A stretch of DNA of 64,000 nt from positions 10,976,501-11,040,500 of the forward strand of contig NC_092569.1 in NCBI RefSeq assembly GCF_037975245.1, given 5' to 3'. The notes beneath the pieces were generated by a model. The model did no database searches. It saw only the letters and a list, made by a program, of their open reading frames with translations, and had not been told where the DNA came from. Made by a program: the position numbers and the translations under genes. The DNA comes from Apostichopus japonicus. Lineage: Eukaryota > Echinodermata > Holothuroidea > Aspidochirotida > Stichopodidae. The first letter of the stretch is position 1. Each line of letters opens with the position of its first letter. Of this stretch, positions 1 to 12,688 are shown piece by piece.

Positions 1-3000
1 TTTGATATTTCTTCTGGAAACCTAGATTTGGGATTATATGATTCACACAAAACAATCACTTTATCTCCACATCTCCTGTTAATTTTGTTATAAAATGTGA
101 ATATAATCTCTACTTGCTGGGATCAATAGTTTAGATAAAAGTATTTTTAAATGGTTATAGGAATAAACAATCAAGTCACAAACAACATTTTGCAAGGACT
201 AGAAATGTATGTTGAAAATTAACGGCATCTATCATATTCGTGCATTGTCCAAAGTAGTTTCAAATATTCTAATGGGGTTTTTTCTGATCATTTTTAGCTG
301 TTATCTGTCGTAAATGTTGAAAAATTGCAAATCATAATTTCTAATACACATCTAGAAAAAAAAAACGTGTTTCGTTAATTTGAATTCATTTTTACTTTCG
401 GTTGCTTATTTCGACGTCTATTCACTGATGTTTCACCATCATGAATTATGAACAGTATCGCTCTGTAAAGATATGATTCGTTAATGATAACAATGTTACG
501 GACACATGTAACGTTAAATGATACATTGAGAAAACCATCAGCATTTTCTCTTCATTGCTATTTTATAAGACGTAAGCGTTTTATCAGTAGTAAAAAAAAT
601 TAGACAAATGCGGTTTGCCTTTAGTCATGTGACATACACCGTCTCCAGTATATAACTTTTAATTTGTCTTAAACTTTTATTATTTTAATCATTATTGAAT
701 TAGAACTTCATATGACGCAGTTCTTTCCGACCAAAATATAGTCTTGTGTAAGCAAAAGGATTTATCGATTCAAAGTAGGAAATAAACGCATTCAGAACTG
801 TATTTGCTCTGTATCGTTAGAAGGGCATGATAACGGATCCACGTGTTATATAATATAAGTTTATTTAAACCTTTCAATCGGTCGAAATACTACACAAGCA
901 AATTCTGTTTCACATCTCATGTTTTCTTGCATAGGAGCTGGCCCTGTAGCTACTGTTGTACCAGTATCCATAAGTTTCATTTAAATTCAAATTTATTGAG
1001 AGTTTGCTGTACGGTCGTAAAGAATTTGCTGAAATATAACTATAAGGAGCATTCCGATTCCAGAAATTGTGAAGCTTACTTCAGGGACGAAAATATTTGA
1101 CACTATCTTAGTAAAAACCCCTTTTCCAAATTTGTGTATGCTTTTTTTTTAAATCATGAAATAAATTCAAATCATTCAGTTTTCGCACTGCAGGAAATCG
1201 GTCGATGCTCATTTCATGGAACACATATTAAAACACATGCCTTTTTTTTTCCTTTTTTGATATTGTTGGTAATGTCGGCTTGCACAGTATAACACTGAAT
1301 CAAAGTATCTGGTAGAATTCATTCAGTCATTCCCGCTCTGCGAGTATTTTTTTTAAATCATTCAAAAGTCTAAAAAATATGATAATAGTGAATAATAACT
1401 CAATATTGAAGTTCCCTCCCACCCCCCACCATGAGAGCAGACATTTTGTTTGTAGTGTATTTTCTACCTCGTCACACAGAAACATTATCACCCAAGTATT
1501 GCCAAGTCCCTGTTACAAAAACTTGAATCGGAAAATCAACTGATAGCTGTGTATGTTTTGTTATTTTTGGAACGAAACTTGTATTTCCGTACTTTGGTAT
1601 TAATTCATAGGTACGTATTTACATTTTAAGTTTTGTTTTTATAAAATAAAGTCTTCTTTACTTTCGGGCATAGCGTATGTAATTGGTAAATGTGTAATTT
1701 ACACTATTGTTGATAAAGTCTGCTTAAAACGTATAAAAAAAATATGATAAAAGCATCTGCTCCAATTTATTTCAATATTTCCTCACTGTAAATTGTTGCC
1801 AACTAAGATCTTATAGAATGACAAAACTCACTAGTTTGGAGCAAAATCAGGATATTCTAACGGAGTCAATTTCCCGTTCAATTATTTTTGACCAGGAAGG
1901 TATAAGAATTATTTGTTCAATACTTATATTTTCTTGTTTGATAAGTTCATAGTGATTGAATTATCAACAAAAAGCGAAGAAATTCTTAACTTCATTGTCA
2001 TGGTGACATGTCTGTTAGTGTTATTCTCAGATACAGAAATAATCGTAAAAGTCAGGATATAAGATTCTCCTCGTCGCCCAGAAAATAATAGTTCTTTTTA
2101 ATCATTTTTATAAAAATTTCTACCGCGGAAATGATGATGACTGTGTATCTTTAAATTATTAACAAACTTTAATTTTAAATTAATACAGCTAAATATTTAT
2201 TAGGAACCAAATGAGAGCGTGTTTGTAGACCATGGTAGTTTTGTAACTAAATTATATCCTTTGGCCTTGGTGGTTTGAAACTAAAGCCTGTCTCTAGACA
2301 GTGATGGTTATATAACTAAATTGTATCTTTAGGCCTTGGTGATTTGAAACTAAAATCTGTCTCTAGACAGTGGTGGTTATATAACTAAATTGTGTCCTTA
2401 GGCCTTGGTGAATTGAAACTAAAATATTTTTTTTTCTAGGTGGTTGTATTTTTGTATCTAAAGTGATGAGAGCACATAGGCAGGTGCCTCATACATCGAA
2501 TATTATATACAAAATTGTCTACCCATTTCGCTACCTGGTTGCTAATTTAGGGTTCTCATTGTAATGTTGATGTAATCATAAACATACTCTACTCAGCCGC
2601 TTCATTCTCATCTGATAAAGTTTGTTACTTCAAGGAGCTATAATTACAAATGCTCCAAGATACAGTAAGTACTAACACGATCTAGTTTCTCACAGCTTAA
2701 TAACTTTTGTGGATTATTTTGCTTATTTGTGACTGCTATCTCAAATAAACACGGTTTGAAATTCAAAAATTCAGAACAACATCGAAAATCTTGCCATGGA
2801 CTATTTTCCCTCAAATTAAAAATATTGTTTTTCGTGACTTTATATTTACTGCCAATGCAAGTATTGTGATTTTTTTGTCACAACTTCCCAAAAGTGATTT
2901 TCGTAGCGCATTTTGTTTTTTATATTTGTGCCAACCAGGATATTATAGTTAAATGATACTTTGTGTATGTAAAAGAGGCATAGATATATATCAAAGAACT

Positions 3001-3607
3001 AGATGGAATATCTACGTTAGAGTAGTTGCCTCTTCTAAACTTGCTCGTCTATTGGCTTTGTAACGCTTTAACATCAAATATGCGAAGTAACTTTGTTTAG
3101 TTTACACAACGTCATTTATATCTAGGTTTTATAAGGGTGATAGTTATGTCGCTGAATAGTCATTCGTTTCAAATGTTATACTCTCCGTTAAGTTTGTGTA
3201 TTTGATATCAAAAGAAAGTTTAATATTCGGAGGTTAAATGGATAAACATTTATTAAACGAATTTACAATTCGAAACAATAACATGGTTAAGTACCGACTC
3301 TGGGGTATATTACATTGTTATACCGTGAACTAGAAAGTCCAATCGTTCCACCAACCTACTCACCTCCCAGATTGTGTTCGCATGTAGCAATAAGTGTCGC
3401 CAAATATAGGCGAGATAGGCACTAAGGTATTGTCACCAATCCAGCCCCACCCCTCCCAATACACACACATTTTAACCACCCACTGTACTGCAGCATATCA
3501 GTCATTTAAGATACTGAGTAAAGTATACATAACCTCAGTTACACATGAAATAGTAAATTTGCCATTTAACTGCGCTGTTACATTTTGTATTAATTTCCAT
3601 TTGACAG
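1..3607 (+). other. Part of intron 1 of the unit A plus gene
   Basis: AT-rich sequence homologous to the intron between 29,916 and 35,478. It holds a 69-bp minisatellite (2,220-2,430) and no exon that I can support. The short open frames here are not conserved in unit B. Confidence 0.7.
2220..2430. repeat. 69-bp minisatellite, three copies
   Basis: The phrase GGCCTTGGTG recurs at 2263, 2332 and 2401, an exact 69-bp period, with similar sequence between. Unit B has a single copy (about 34,225-34,320), so the array expanded or contracted after the large duplication. Confidence 0.9.
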
Positions 3608-6600
3608 GATGCTCTACAGACAATCAATGACAACACTGGTGATAGTAGTGTAGGTAAGTGAACGTTGCAGGCCTCTAATCTTATGTAAGTGAGTCATCAA
3701 AATATGACGTCATGATTAAATAACATAACAATTATTCGAATATGTGGATTAACGTTATCATTATGTTGTTATTTCCTTATCAGTTGTTATTAACGTTTAG
3801 TGATTAAAGTTAGGTCAGTTAACTATGCAGGCTGTAAATAAATCTTCAGGTACGACGTCATAAATAAATATCACTAGAATTGTTTGAATACGTATATTTA
3901 TTTGATAATTATAATGTCACTTCCTGGCAATCGTTATTAACATCCAGTGATCATTCTTTTTAATGTTTTATACAAATGTACTTTCGTTTTCGTTTGATTC
4001 GAAAGTTGTGTGTTCTTCCAATGATAAGTTGGATATCAGCTAAAACAGACGATGTAGCGTATTAAATACATTAATAATAGAATACGTTAATATTTAGAAT
4101 GATCGCATGCTATTTGGACATGACAATTACATTTTATTTAATCTTCACTGTTAATCAACACACAAAAGCAAACCAATTTACTTTGTTGGACGTACTAGGT
4201 TCGTCGTTTTTCTTCTACCAACAATCGAATTACCCGAGAGATTGCAGAGAAGTCCAGGAGCAATGTTCATCTCATAACTCTACTGGTGTCTTCATGATCA
4301 AACCAGATAGCTATCTAGAGCCTTTTGAGGTTTACTGTGATAACGCAGAGAGTTCTGCTGGATGGACGGTAGGTCTTTACAGTCTGTGTACTTGATATGT
4401 TTCTTTTTCTCTTATTCTTTTTTCTCTTTTACCTCTTTCTATTATATCCCATATTTCTCCGGTAAACTCTCCTGGTGATACCACAATATGTAGATGCGCA
4501 TACATAATATACAGTATGCATATCCTGATATTTAGCATTAAAGACTATCTTTGCCAAAAGAATGGTTTCTAGTGACGTGTATTTCACAATACACACATCA
4601 AGTAATTTGAATCTATTTTCTAAATCATTTACATTGTTAGGTAATACAACGTCGCATTGACGGTGCCATCGACTTCAGCCGTGACTGGAACAGCTACAAG
4701 TCTGGCTTCGGCTTTTTATCTCAGGAATTCTGGCTCGGTAATGAGAAGATTTCTTACTTGACCAATCAAAAGAAGTATCAATTGGTGATTGAGATGACGT
4801 CATCAAATGGTTCCTTAATCCGGGTTTCTTACGACAACTCCCGCATTAGTGATGAGTTCAGCAACTTCAAGTTGTTCAGTCTCGGACATTTTTCTGGAAG
4901 AACAGGTAAGTTATATCAACATTTCCGCTTAATATCCTTATTATTTGTTCCCTTTAGCTCAGTTATCAGGTCAGATGAACTTTAGTTCACCATGGTTCGG
5001 AATTCATATAGCTATATCAGGCGCATATCCAGAGGCCTGCTATGACCCCCCCCACTCCCCCCGCCCCCCCTTCAGCATCACAAAAAAAAAAAAACGATTA
5101 TTGGCACATCCTTACGTAGACACCTAGATGTTAGACATAATGTATAACCTCGAAACTTTGTTCTTTTTCTGGGAGAGTGTCCGCAGATCCTCCTACATGG
5201 GAATCAGTTTTAACGACCCATGGACCACACTGCCTTCTTATTTACTTCGTGGATCTGCCCATGTTTAACCAATCACCAGTGTAACTTGTATCTTCCATAT
5301 GACATTTTTATTACTATTATGTGAGACAATAACTTGAGGAAATTACTGCTTCTTTTGTAGGCTGACAACTAATGGATTCAGTTTTGTCAGGCAAACAGTT
5401 GTCACGTATGTTTAGAGCTTATATGAGAACAATAACAATCTATGAACATGTCGCTAGAGAAAATTTACACCTGGCCATGTTTTTTTTTCCGGATCGAGTA
5501 TGTAGTAATGTGGGCTTTTACCACAAGTTTTACAACATGTTCATTACAAAAAAAAATGCACAACGAAGTTTATATTACCAGTATGTTTCAATTTTGAGGT
5601 AATTTCCTAAAACTACCGACATGTTTATTCCTCCTACAGACGTTATAACCCTTTGCCCCTACAACATGGTCTATATAAACTGCAGTAACTCCTGTCAGCG
5701 AACTTCTGGTGCTCCAGAAATGTGTCAGGATGGGGTCTGTAATAAAGCCGAAGACTGTGTTTGTTCCGATGGCTACTTCATGAAGGGATCAAACTGTGTA
5801 CCTCAAAAACAGTGTGGATGTTACGAATCAGAGGGACAAACAGTTATTCCAGTAAGTTGCTTTGTTTTTATTCATTTGTCTTAATTTTGGGCAGTCAAAT
5901 CTGGAGCTGTATGTCAAAGATTATTCACTGTCACAGTTTTCAACAACTCTTCTACAAACAACAGCATAGTTGAAGACTTTTTCTAGATAACCAGTCACTT
6001 TTAATGCTGTCTTTTATAATGAATGCAATATAAGTGCAATCTAACTCCAATAAAAAATATATATTTTTGAGTTCATTTAACTATACGGTTATAGGAATAC
6101 CTGTCAAATTATAGTATACTCCACGTAGGGAATTCTAGTGCTTACATAGAGACATTACAATACAGAACAGTATTTACCATGGATGATAAAAAACACAACA
6201 TCAGGGTTAAATGTAATCTGTAAAAACTAAAGTAAAGAATTATTTTGTGTTTCAGGAAGGTGGGTCTTACGTGAACCCTGGATGTACAAGAAAAGGTGTT
6301 TGTACCAACGGACAGATCACGTGGGATGAAGAATATGCATGCAGTCCTAACGCAGTTTGTGACGTCAGGGACAACATAAGACAATGCTATTGTACTGGTG
6401 GCTACAGAGGGGATGGTGAAAATTGCACGAGACCACCTAGAGATTGTCAGGAAATTTACGAGGATGGATCCGAGGATAACGATATATACAGAATCAAACC
6501 AACCGGGTGGACCGGGGAGGCCTTTGAGGTTTACTGCAACATGACTGACGGAGGAGGATGGACGGTAAGTCATTCCAATAATTAAAACCACATTAATCAC

Positions 6601-8610
6601 ACTTAATCGGTAATACACTGTATTAAACTACACTTTAGTCATTGTACCACAATGAACACACAAAAATACACTACATTGTACTGTAAAAATTCACTAACTT
6701 ACCCTAGCTGCACGTTAGAAAAATACAGTACATTACATTGCACTACAAAGCAATATTCTACATAAAGTACAAAAGTGATAGAGTATACCTTTTAGTCGAT
6801 TGTAGTAGAATAGGTATCTTTCATACAAGTGTAAATCACATGTTAGTTTAATGACCGTTATTGATACAAGGCTATACATAAACATGGATAATCGTTTGTA
6901 ATAGATGCACTTTAAACTACAGTTACCATGTATCAAAATAATATCAACATAATGGAAATTTCTTTACTGGAAATGTTTTAACGAGATTTTTAGTTTTTTT
7001 TTAAGTCAACGTTCTTCAACTCTAATGTTTCTTAAAAAGTTGACAATTTAGTTAATCGCTTGTTATATTTGATCACGACAAAGGTATTCTTCTTCTCCAC
7101 ACATTTATTCAAAGGTTTTTCAACGTCGTGTGGATGGAACCGAGGATTTCTACCTCGGATGGGACAGCTACAAAAATGGTTTTGGAGAATTAGACCACGA
7201 GTTTTGGCTTGGAAATGATAAGCTTTCTAACTTGACCAATCAAAAGAGATATGAAATTAGGATTGATCTGGTGCACAGTGATGGTACTCCGTACTATGCC
7301 AAGTTTGACAACTTCCGGATTAATGACGAAAGCGATAAATATCGGTTATCTCAACTTGGAACCTACAGTGGAACAGCGGGTTTGTTACAATTTATTTGGT
7401 TACATACACATCCTTTAGATATCTGCACAATTCTACAAGTATAAATGCTTCTACGGTCTGTACGTAGTTACCTGTTCTTTATTATGTGTTGTCTTGGGAA
7501 TACCACATCATATGGTTTCATACATATATTTGACCGAAGACTTAAATAAGTAAATGCTTTGCAGTGATAATGCAATAATATATTAACATGATGAAGAGTG
7601 GATGGATTGATTTATTCATATTTCTCTTCCTGAGATTTGTATCTTACCTTTCATAACTCACTAAAACAAAGACAAAATATTAGACAACCAACCCCATTAA
7701 ACATCAACAGCAAAGTAAATCATTCTCATAACATGTTCTTGTCCAATTTGACATACAAGTTGGACATCTTGTCCAACTTGACATAGACTGACCTATGCAC
7801 CCACGTCCACGCAACAATTATGCACCATGTATACACAACTTTCTTCGCATATCCAAAATAAAAAATATATCAGAAAGGCAAAACCAAGACCACAATGTTT
7901 GATTTTGTGTCATTTACTTACACCGATGATGCCGTATAAGTCATCATTACTGACTACGGTTTATTCCATTGAACACAGTATGAAAGTTTTTGATACTCCT
8001 TATTATACGTCAATTCTGTAAATAGGATTAACTACTTCATCTTGCTTTTTATGTATTTGTTTTGCCTTTTAATCATTAGATATTACAGCAGGTGGAATTT
8101 CAGCAGTACCGAAATATAATTTTGGTATAAAATAAAAACAGAACTAATAGAAAGAAACTAAGGATCATAAAGATAACATTTAATTTGCAATAAGTGGAAT
8201 AACGAATCATTAAAGTTAATTCTTTAATGAAACTCTTAATAAATACACTCTTATTTCAAACAACATCAATATATCTGTCTTTCAGTGATATTACATAGAA
8301 TGTTAATTATATATGTTCTTTGTTCTTCTTTGCAGACTCCCGCAGCAACCCTGATGGTTATGCTCTTCGATATCACCTCAACTACCAGTTCACTACCAAA
8401 GACAGTGACAACGATGCCTATAGTAATAACTGTGCTGTGTATTATCACGGTGCCTGGTGGTACAATAGTTGTGAATATTCCAACCTCAATGGGAACTACC
8501 ATGCCGGCCAAGGTAGTTATACCAGTCCTTATTGGAATTACTTACCCGGCAGTGATTATAACCTCAAATATTCAGAAATGAAGATTCGTCCCTTTCCGCA
8601 GGTAGTTTGA
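3608..8610 (+). CDS. Secreted two-headed fibrinogen-related protein, unit A plus gene (exon 1 lies upstream of the window)
   Basis: Exons read from the sequence: 3608-3653, 4199-4368, 4641-4905, 5640-5851, 6256-6564, 7115-7379, 8336-8610 (stop TGA 8608-8610). All junctions are GT-AG and the frame is open throughout. By comparison with the unit B copy, the missing exon 1 encodes a 26-residue signal peptide; with it the protein would be 539 residues. Order of modules: polar linker; first fibrinogen (FReD) segment without its C-terminal third; TIL cysteine module (5640-5851); cysteine-rich and EGF-like segment plus start of the second FReD (6256-6564); middle of FReD2; C-terminal exon with the calcium-loop pattern DSDND and the GAWWY and NLNG motifs. 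Oddities: one conserved TIL cysteine is serine (RTSGA), the GGW motif at the end of exon 3 is AGW, and NFR is NSR in exon 4. The donor after exon 7 (GTTTGT) is weak. Family role: secreted recognition or lectin-like protein; ligand unknown. Confidence 0.88.
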
Positions 8611-8758
8611 GGGATTTCTAGACAAAAATGCGTATACAAATATTTGAGTAGATCGAGCTAGTTTCCTTTTCCTCAATAAGTATATAGGACTCATGAGACT
8701 GAAAATATGGATAGAGAAGTCACGTGACTGATATTGAAAAAAAGTACATTGACGTCAC

Positions 8759-8764
8759 AATAAA
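8759..8764 (+). promoter_or_regulatory. Candidate poly(A) signal AATAAA of the unit A plus gene
   Basis: About 150 bp after the stop and followed by GT-rich sequence. The equivalent hexamer is kept in unit B. A second AATAAA lies at 8940-8945. In AT-rich DNA such hexamers are common, so support is moderate. Confidence 0.4.
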
Positions 8765-9066
8765 GTACAGGAAAACAATGAATATACTCCAGTGTTGACA
8801 CTTATGTATATCGAAATATATCAACGCAATACACCGTAATAACGGACATGTTTCTTGTTCTATTATCAATGTTTGCCTATTTATAAGAAATTTAACGTTT
8901 AATATTCCAAACAATACATTGAAATAACAACCTTGAGAAAATAAACACTTCTTTTCTCATTTTTACCTTTTTATTTATTTCAATTACTAATTACACTGGA
9001 TGATAGATCAAGCCCGGTATGACCTAAAATGAAAGAAACGAACATAGTATCCATATTGATTTAGTA

Positions 9067-9140
9067 CCCACCCACCCAACCAAGCCCACCCAAGCCCACC
9101 CAAGCCCACCCAAGCCCACCCAACCCACCCCTCACCCACC
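9067..9140. repeat. C-rich minisatellite (CCCAAGCCCA type)
   Basis: Ten-base period with four or more near-perfect copies. The unit B counterpart at 40,929-40,990 has fewer copies. Confidence 0.9.
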
Positions 9141-10582
9141 GACACTACCACTCGACAACTTGATTTAAATATTGTGTTCTTCGAAACATCGTGTGGCAAT
9201 TTATACCACAAACTTTTATGTCGCAGTTGTAGTAGCACACGCTTTTGAGTGACAATGGACTAAATACTGACAGTAAAACTTGTAACTCTCCTTGTAACAT
9301 CCTGAAAGTTTAAATCGTTGGTCTCAGAAAATACGGAACCGTAGAAGTGATGTTTTAATATTAAGACCTCTTTGTTGATTAATTGTATTAACAGTTTTCA
9401 ACGAAAACAAATCAACATTGTGCTGCAAAGTAATAATTTCTCAAATGTTTTCAATTTGTTAACCATTTCAATAATCTACAGCAAAATGATACATTGATTA
9501 ATTTAATTTCATGAACTCAGTCAATTGAAACTTTTGCAACGTAATAATTCATTAAGTTTGCATCAGATTGTAAACAATTTTGTTTTTATTTTGTTGAAGC
9601 AAGACTAAGGGTTTCACTCCTCTTCAAGCGTTATACAAAGAAGTATAACAACGATGCCAATCTAAAACAGAAAATTAAGCTGTTTTTCTATAAGGAAACT
9701 GTCTGTGCGTTGCAATACACAAAGTCTACTTCTTTCAATATAATTACATCAAATTACCGTCCGAATATCACACAGCTAATACGAGAGTGAACCGATTCTC
9801 TCTGAACATTCCATTCGACCTGCTGGTTACGTTAACATAGACCATTAATTGTGACATTTGTCCGGGATATGCGTCGTGCCGTGGTGTAATCATTTAGCGA
9901 CCCAAATGAAGATCTGGTTATTTCATAGATAAAGAAGAAAAACCAATAATTCTTTTCCGAGTAATGTTTATGCCTAAATAAGGACAAATATGTTTAAACC
10001 CAATTGTTGTAATTCTCACCTCTTTAAAAACGAATATACGTGATAGATACGAAGTAATGAGAATAAGTAAAGTGAGGGATGAGGAAGGGGAGGGACACAG
10101 AAACGGATAGGAAGGGATGGGAGGGTTGACCTACCCTAAGGAAATGACAACGGGTCATCAACAAGAATAATAACTCAGTTTAGAGCGGGTAACTTGCGAA
10201 AATTATAAACATTACTTTTCTCTATGACATATAATTATGTATCCCAGTAAGCTTCGTGGTGCAATTCAACATGGACTCATTAGAAAAGACTGTATTTTAT
10301 TCAATGTGTTAGTCTCCCGAGGGAAGCTAATGATAACGTCAGCAAGGGTTTGGGCAAGGAGTTTCTCTGCAGTAACGCTACCATTAGTGACGGATGTTGT
10401 CAGGATACACTTCAATGTTATGACGTTTAAGTCAATAAAGGCAGACAAGGTAAGAAACGTATTGCTCATCAAAAGGTTCATTGATGGTGACCAATAACAG
10501 CGAAAGAAATAGACGAGACAGCGTCCATCCAAATGAGAATGGTGAACCAGAGAAAACAAGTAGAACCATTAATTGGCAAGAC

Positions 10583-10745
<163 letters not shown>

Positions 10746-10746
<1 letters not shown>

Positions 10747-11650
10747 AATATGAAGGTCTGATGTGACTTCAGTCTTCCGTCTTTAGGTTATAAAAACTTA
10801 CCATTTGATATGACACTGAACAGGATATAATGATCGTTGCCAAACTACATGTTATAGAAGGCTTTTGGGTAACAATATTTATGTCTCTGAAATCTGTTTA
10901 ATTGATTTTGTCTCTTCGTACTTTTTCTGCCAAGAACATCTCACTAACAAACGGCGAATTGTTTCCTGTTTAGCCTATATAACGAACATTTGTAGACTTA
11001 ACGTGGTGTAAAAGGCTGAGCTTTTATAGTAAAAGTATATTGGTTTAAAGATATCCCAGTGATGTTTTCATTCTCTTGTTTTAAAATGAGGCAAATTTTG
11101 CTTCTTTTATAAATTAACGCAAAGATGATTGGAATGCACTTGTTAGCAGGTTGTGCCTGAATTTGCTGAATGGGTGCTTTAGCAAAGATATTATTAGCTG
11201 TCATTGACAATTCGATCTTAACGTTCTTTGTTCTTTTTTAATTATTTCAAATTTTACCGACCAACTCTTTAAATTAGATTGCGTCATCAGTCATCAGTTG
11301 TCAAATGAAGAGGCGTAGAAATATGCGATTCAAGTGATTTATTAATTGAACCAAGGCCACAAAGTCCAGAGGCTCCCAAAGGGTTTGCCCTTCCATATTG
11401 AATTAACGAATCACAATTGGTATTTATGTTCCCTTATGAATATTTGAATTATTGCCAAAGTGTCTATGCTTCATCGCTAGGGCCAAGGTGTTAAGGGCTA
11501 GATTAAGGGGCATTGCAACAATTTCATATGATTTTCGTTCTCTCGTAGAGCTTTCAAAGCAAAAACATCCATATCAGAAATGGGAGTTATGGACCCACCC
11601 TGCATTATTCACATACAATGCCGCAAGAAACCGATAATAATTTCCAGTTT
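10746..11650 (+). repeat. Dispersed repeat R1, full copy, unit A
   Basis: About 900 bp starting with ATATGAAGGTCTGA straight after an AT microsatellite and running to the motif near TTGAATTCGACGGCAC. Related copies lie at 28,100, 42,606 and 56,530. No coding capacity or terminal repeats that I can see; possibly a non-autonomous mobile element. Confidence 0.75.
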
Positions 11651-11911
11651 TGTATTGAATTCGACGGCACATGTTACTGTCGTTGGTGGGGAAAAAGACA
11701 ATTAGCTTGTTTTCTTTTACCGGTTGCTTTAATACCATTGGGCTTTATAAAACTCAGTTTATAGCACTTTGTCGCAAACGTTATTAATGAGGAATACTTT
11801 TACCAGAACAATAGGAATGAAAAATTCAAATTGAGTACTGCATTAACATTTGTCCTGCTGAAGTTCCTAGAAAAATATTATTGGTTTATATTAACTTTCC
11901 TACGACAGAAT

Positions 11912-12200
11912 ATTTTTTCAAAACCCGATGGATGGCAACACACTTACACATTTCACGAAATTTGGTTCACAACTCGTTTCATCGGTAAAAGGTGTGTTCA
12001 ATTCTTAGTAACGCTAAGGAATTCGTATAATAGTATACTGTACGGAATAAAACAAACGATAAGCCAAAGATCTGAAAGGTGCAAATGTAATTTGGGAATG
12101 GGAATGTATTTATATAATATAGCCTAATATATAAGTAAAGCCCATATTTTTTTTTGAGTAAGGTATAGAGATGTTTATCGCCAGCAAACAATTTCTGTCA
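11912..12200 (+). repeat. Dispersed repeat R2, unit A copy 1
   Basis: Shares the phrase TTTTTTCAAAACCCGATGG and downstream sequence as far as TTTATCGCCAGYAAACAATTT with 14,640-14,905 in the same orientation. About 270-290 bp, moderately diverged. Origin unknown. Confidence 0.7.
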
Positions 12201-12688
12201 AATTTCATCCATATACAAGGCAGACACAACTGAATACTTGAATACAACATGTCGTGTTGATACTCTCAAATGAAAACAGATCGAGACCATTTTATTTGTT
12301 GATATTTTTATTTTGCGTTTTGGTTAGCTTACACAGAAGTTCGTGTTTTACTTTAAAATGATAAACAAATGGATGCAACAGATGTATATTTCCTATGTGA
12401 ACTTTCCTAGATCTTTCTTCCACTTCAATTTTTCTACACATAACTGTCTCAGTGGACTGAAAGTCCTATGCTTTTGAATGTGTCCTCCTTATTGTTGTTG
12501 TAATACTCAATAGTTCTCTGAAACAGAGAGAACAAATGATATAGTCAGATGATTTGTTTGTATGCAAGGCTGACGAGTAAATTCTGAAAGGAAATGAAAA
12601 TGTATTTGCATAATTGCTAACGATATTTCAGGATCCATATTTTACGAAACTTCACAATCTATATGTATATGAGAGATATTGCTTTTTT

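Noticed and set aside
843-1100. 85-residue open frame near the window start
   Set aside because: It begins at a non-ATG codon, is intronic, and is not preserved as a frame in unit B.
4099-4395. An in-frame ATG at 4099 that would start the plus gene directly in exon 3 with a hydrophobic leader
   Set aside because: The 46-bp exon at 3608 and the signal exon at 29,838 fit phases exactly and match the minus-gene layout. The 4099 start remains a possible alternative promoter product but has weaker support.
4906-5639. A hidden C-terminal exon for FReD1
   Set aside because: I looked for the GAWWY, NLNG and DxDND coding patterns in the intron of both units and found none, nor obvious degraded remains.
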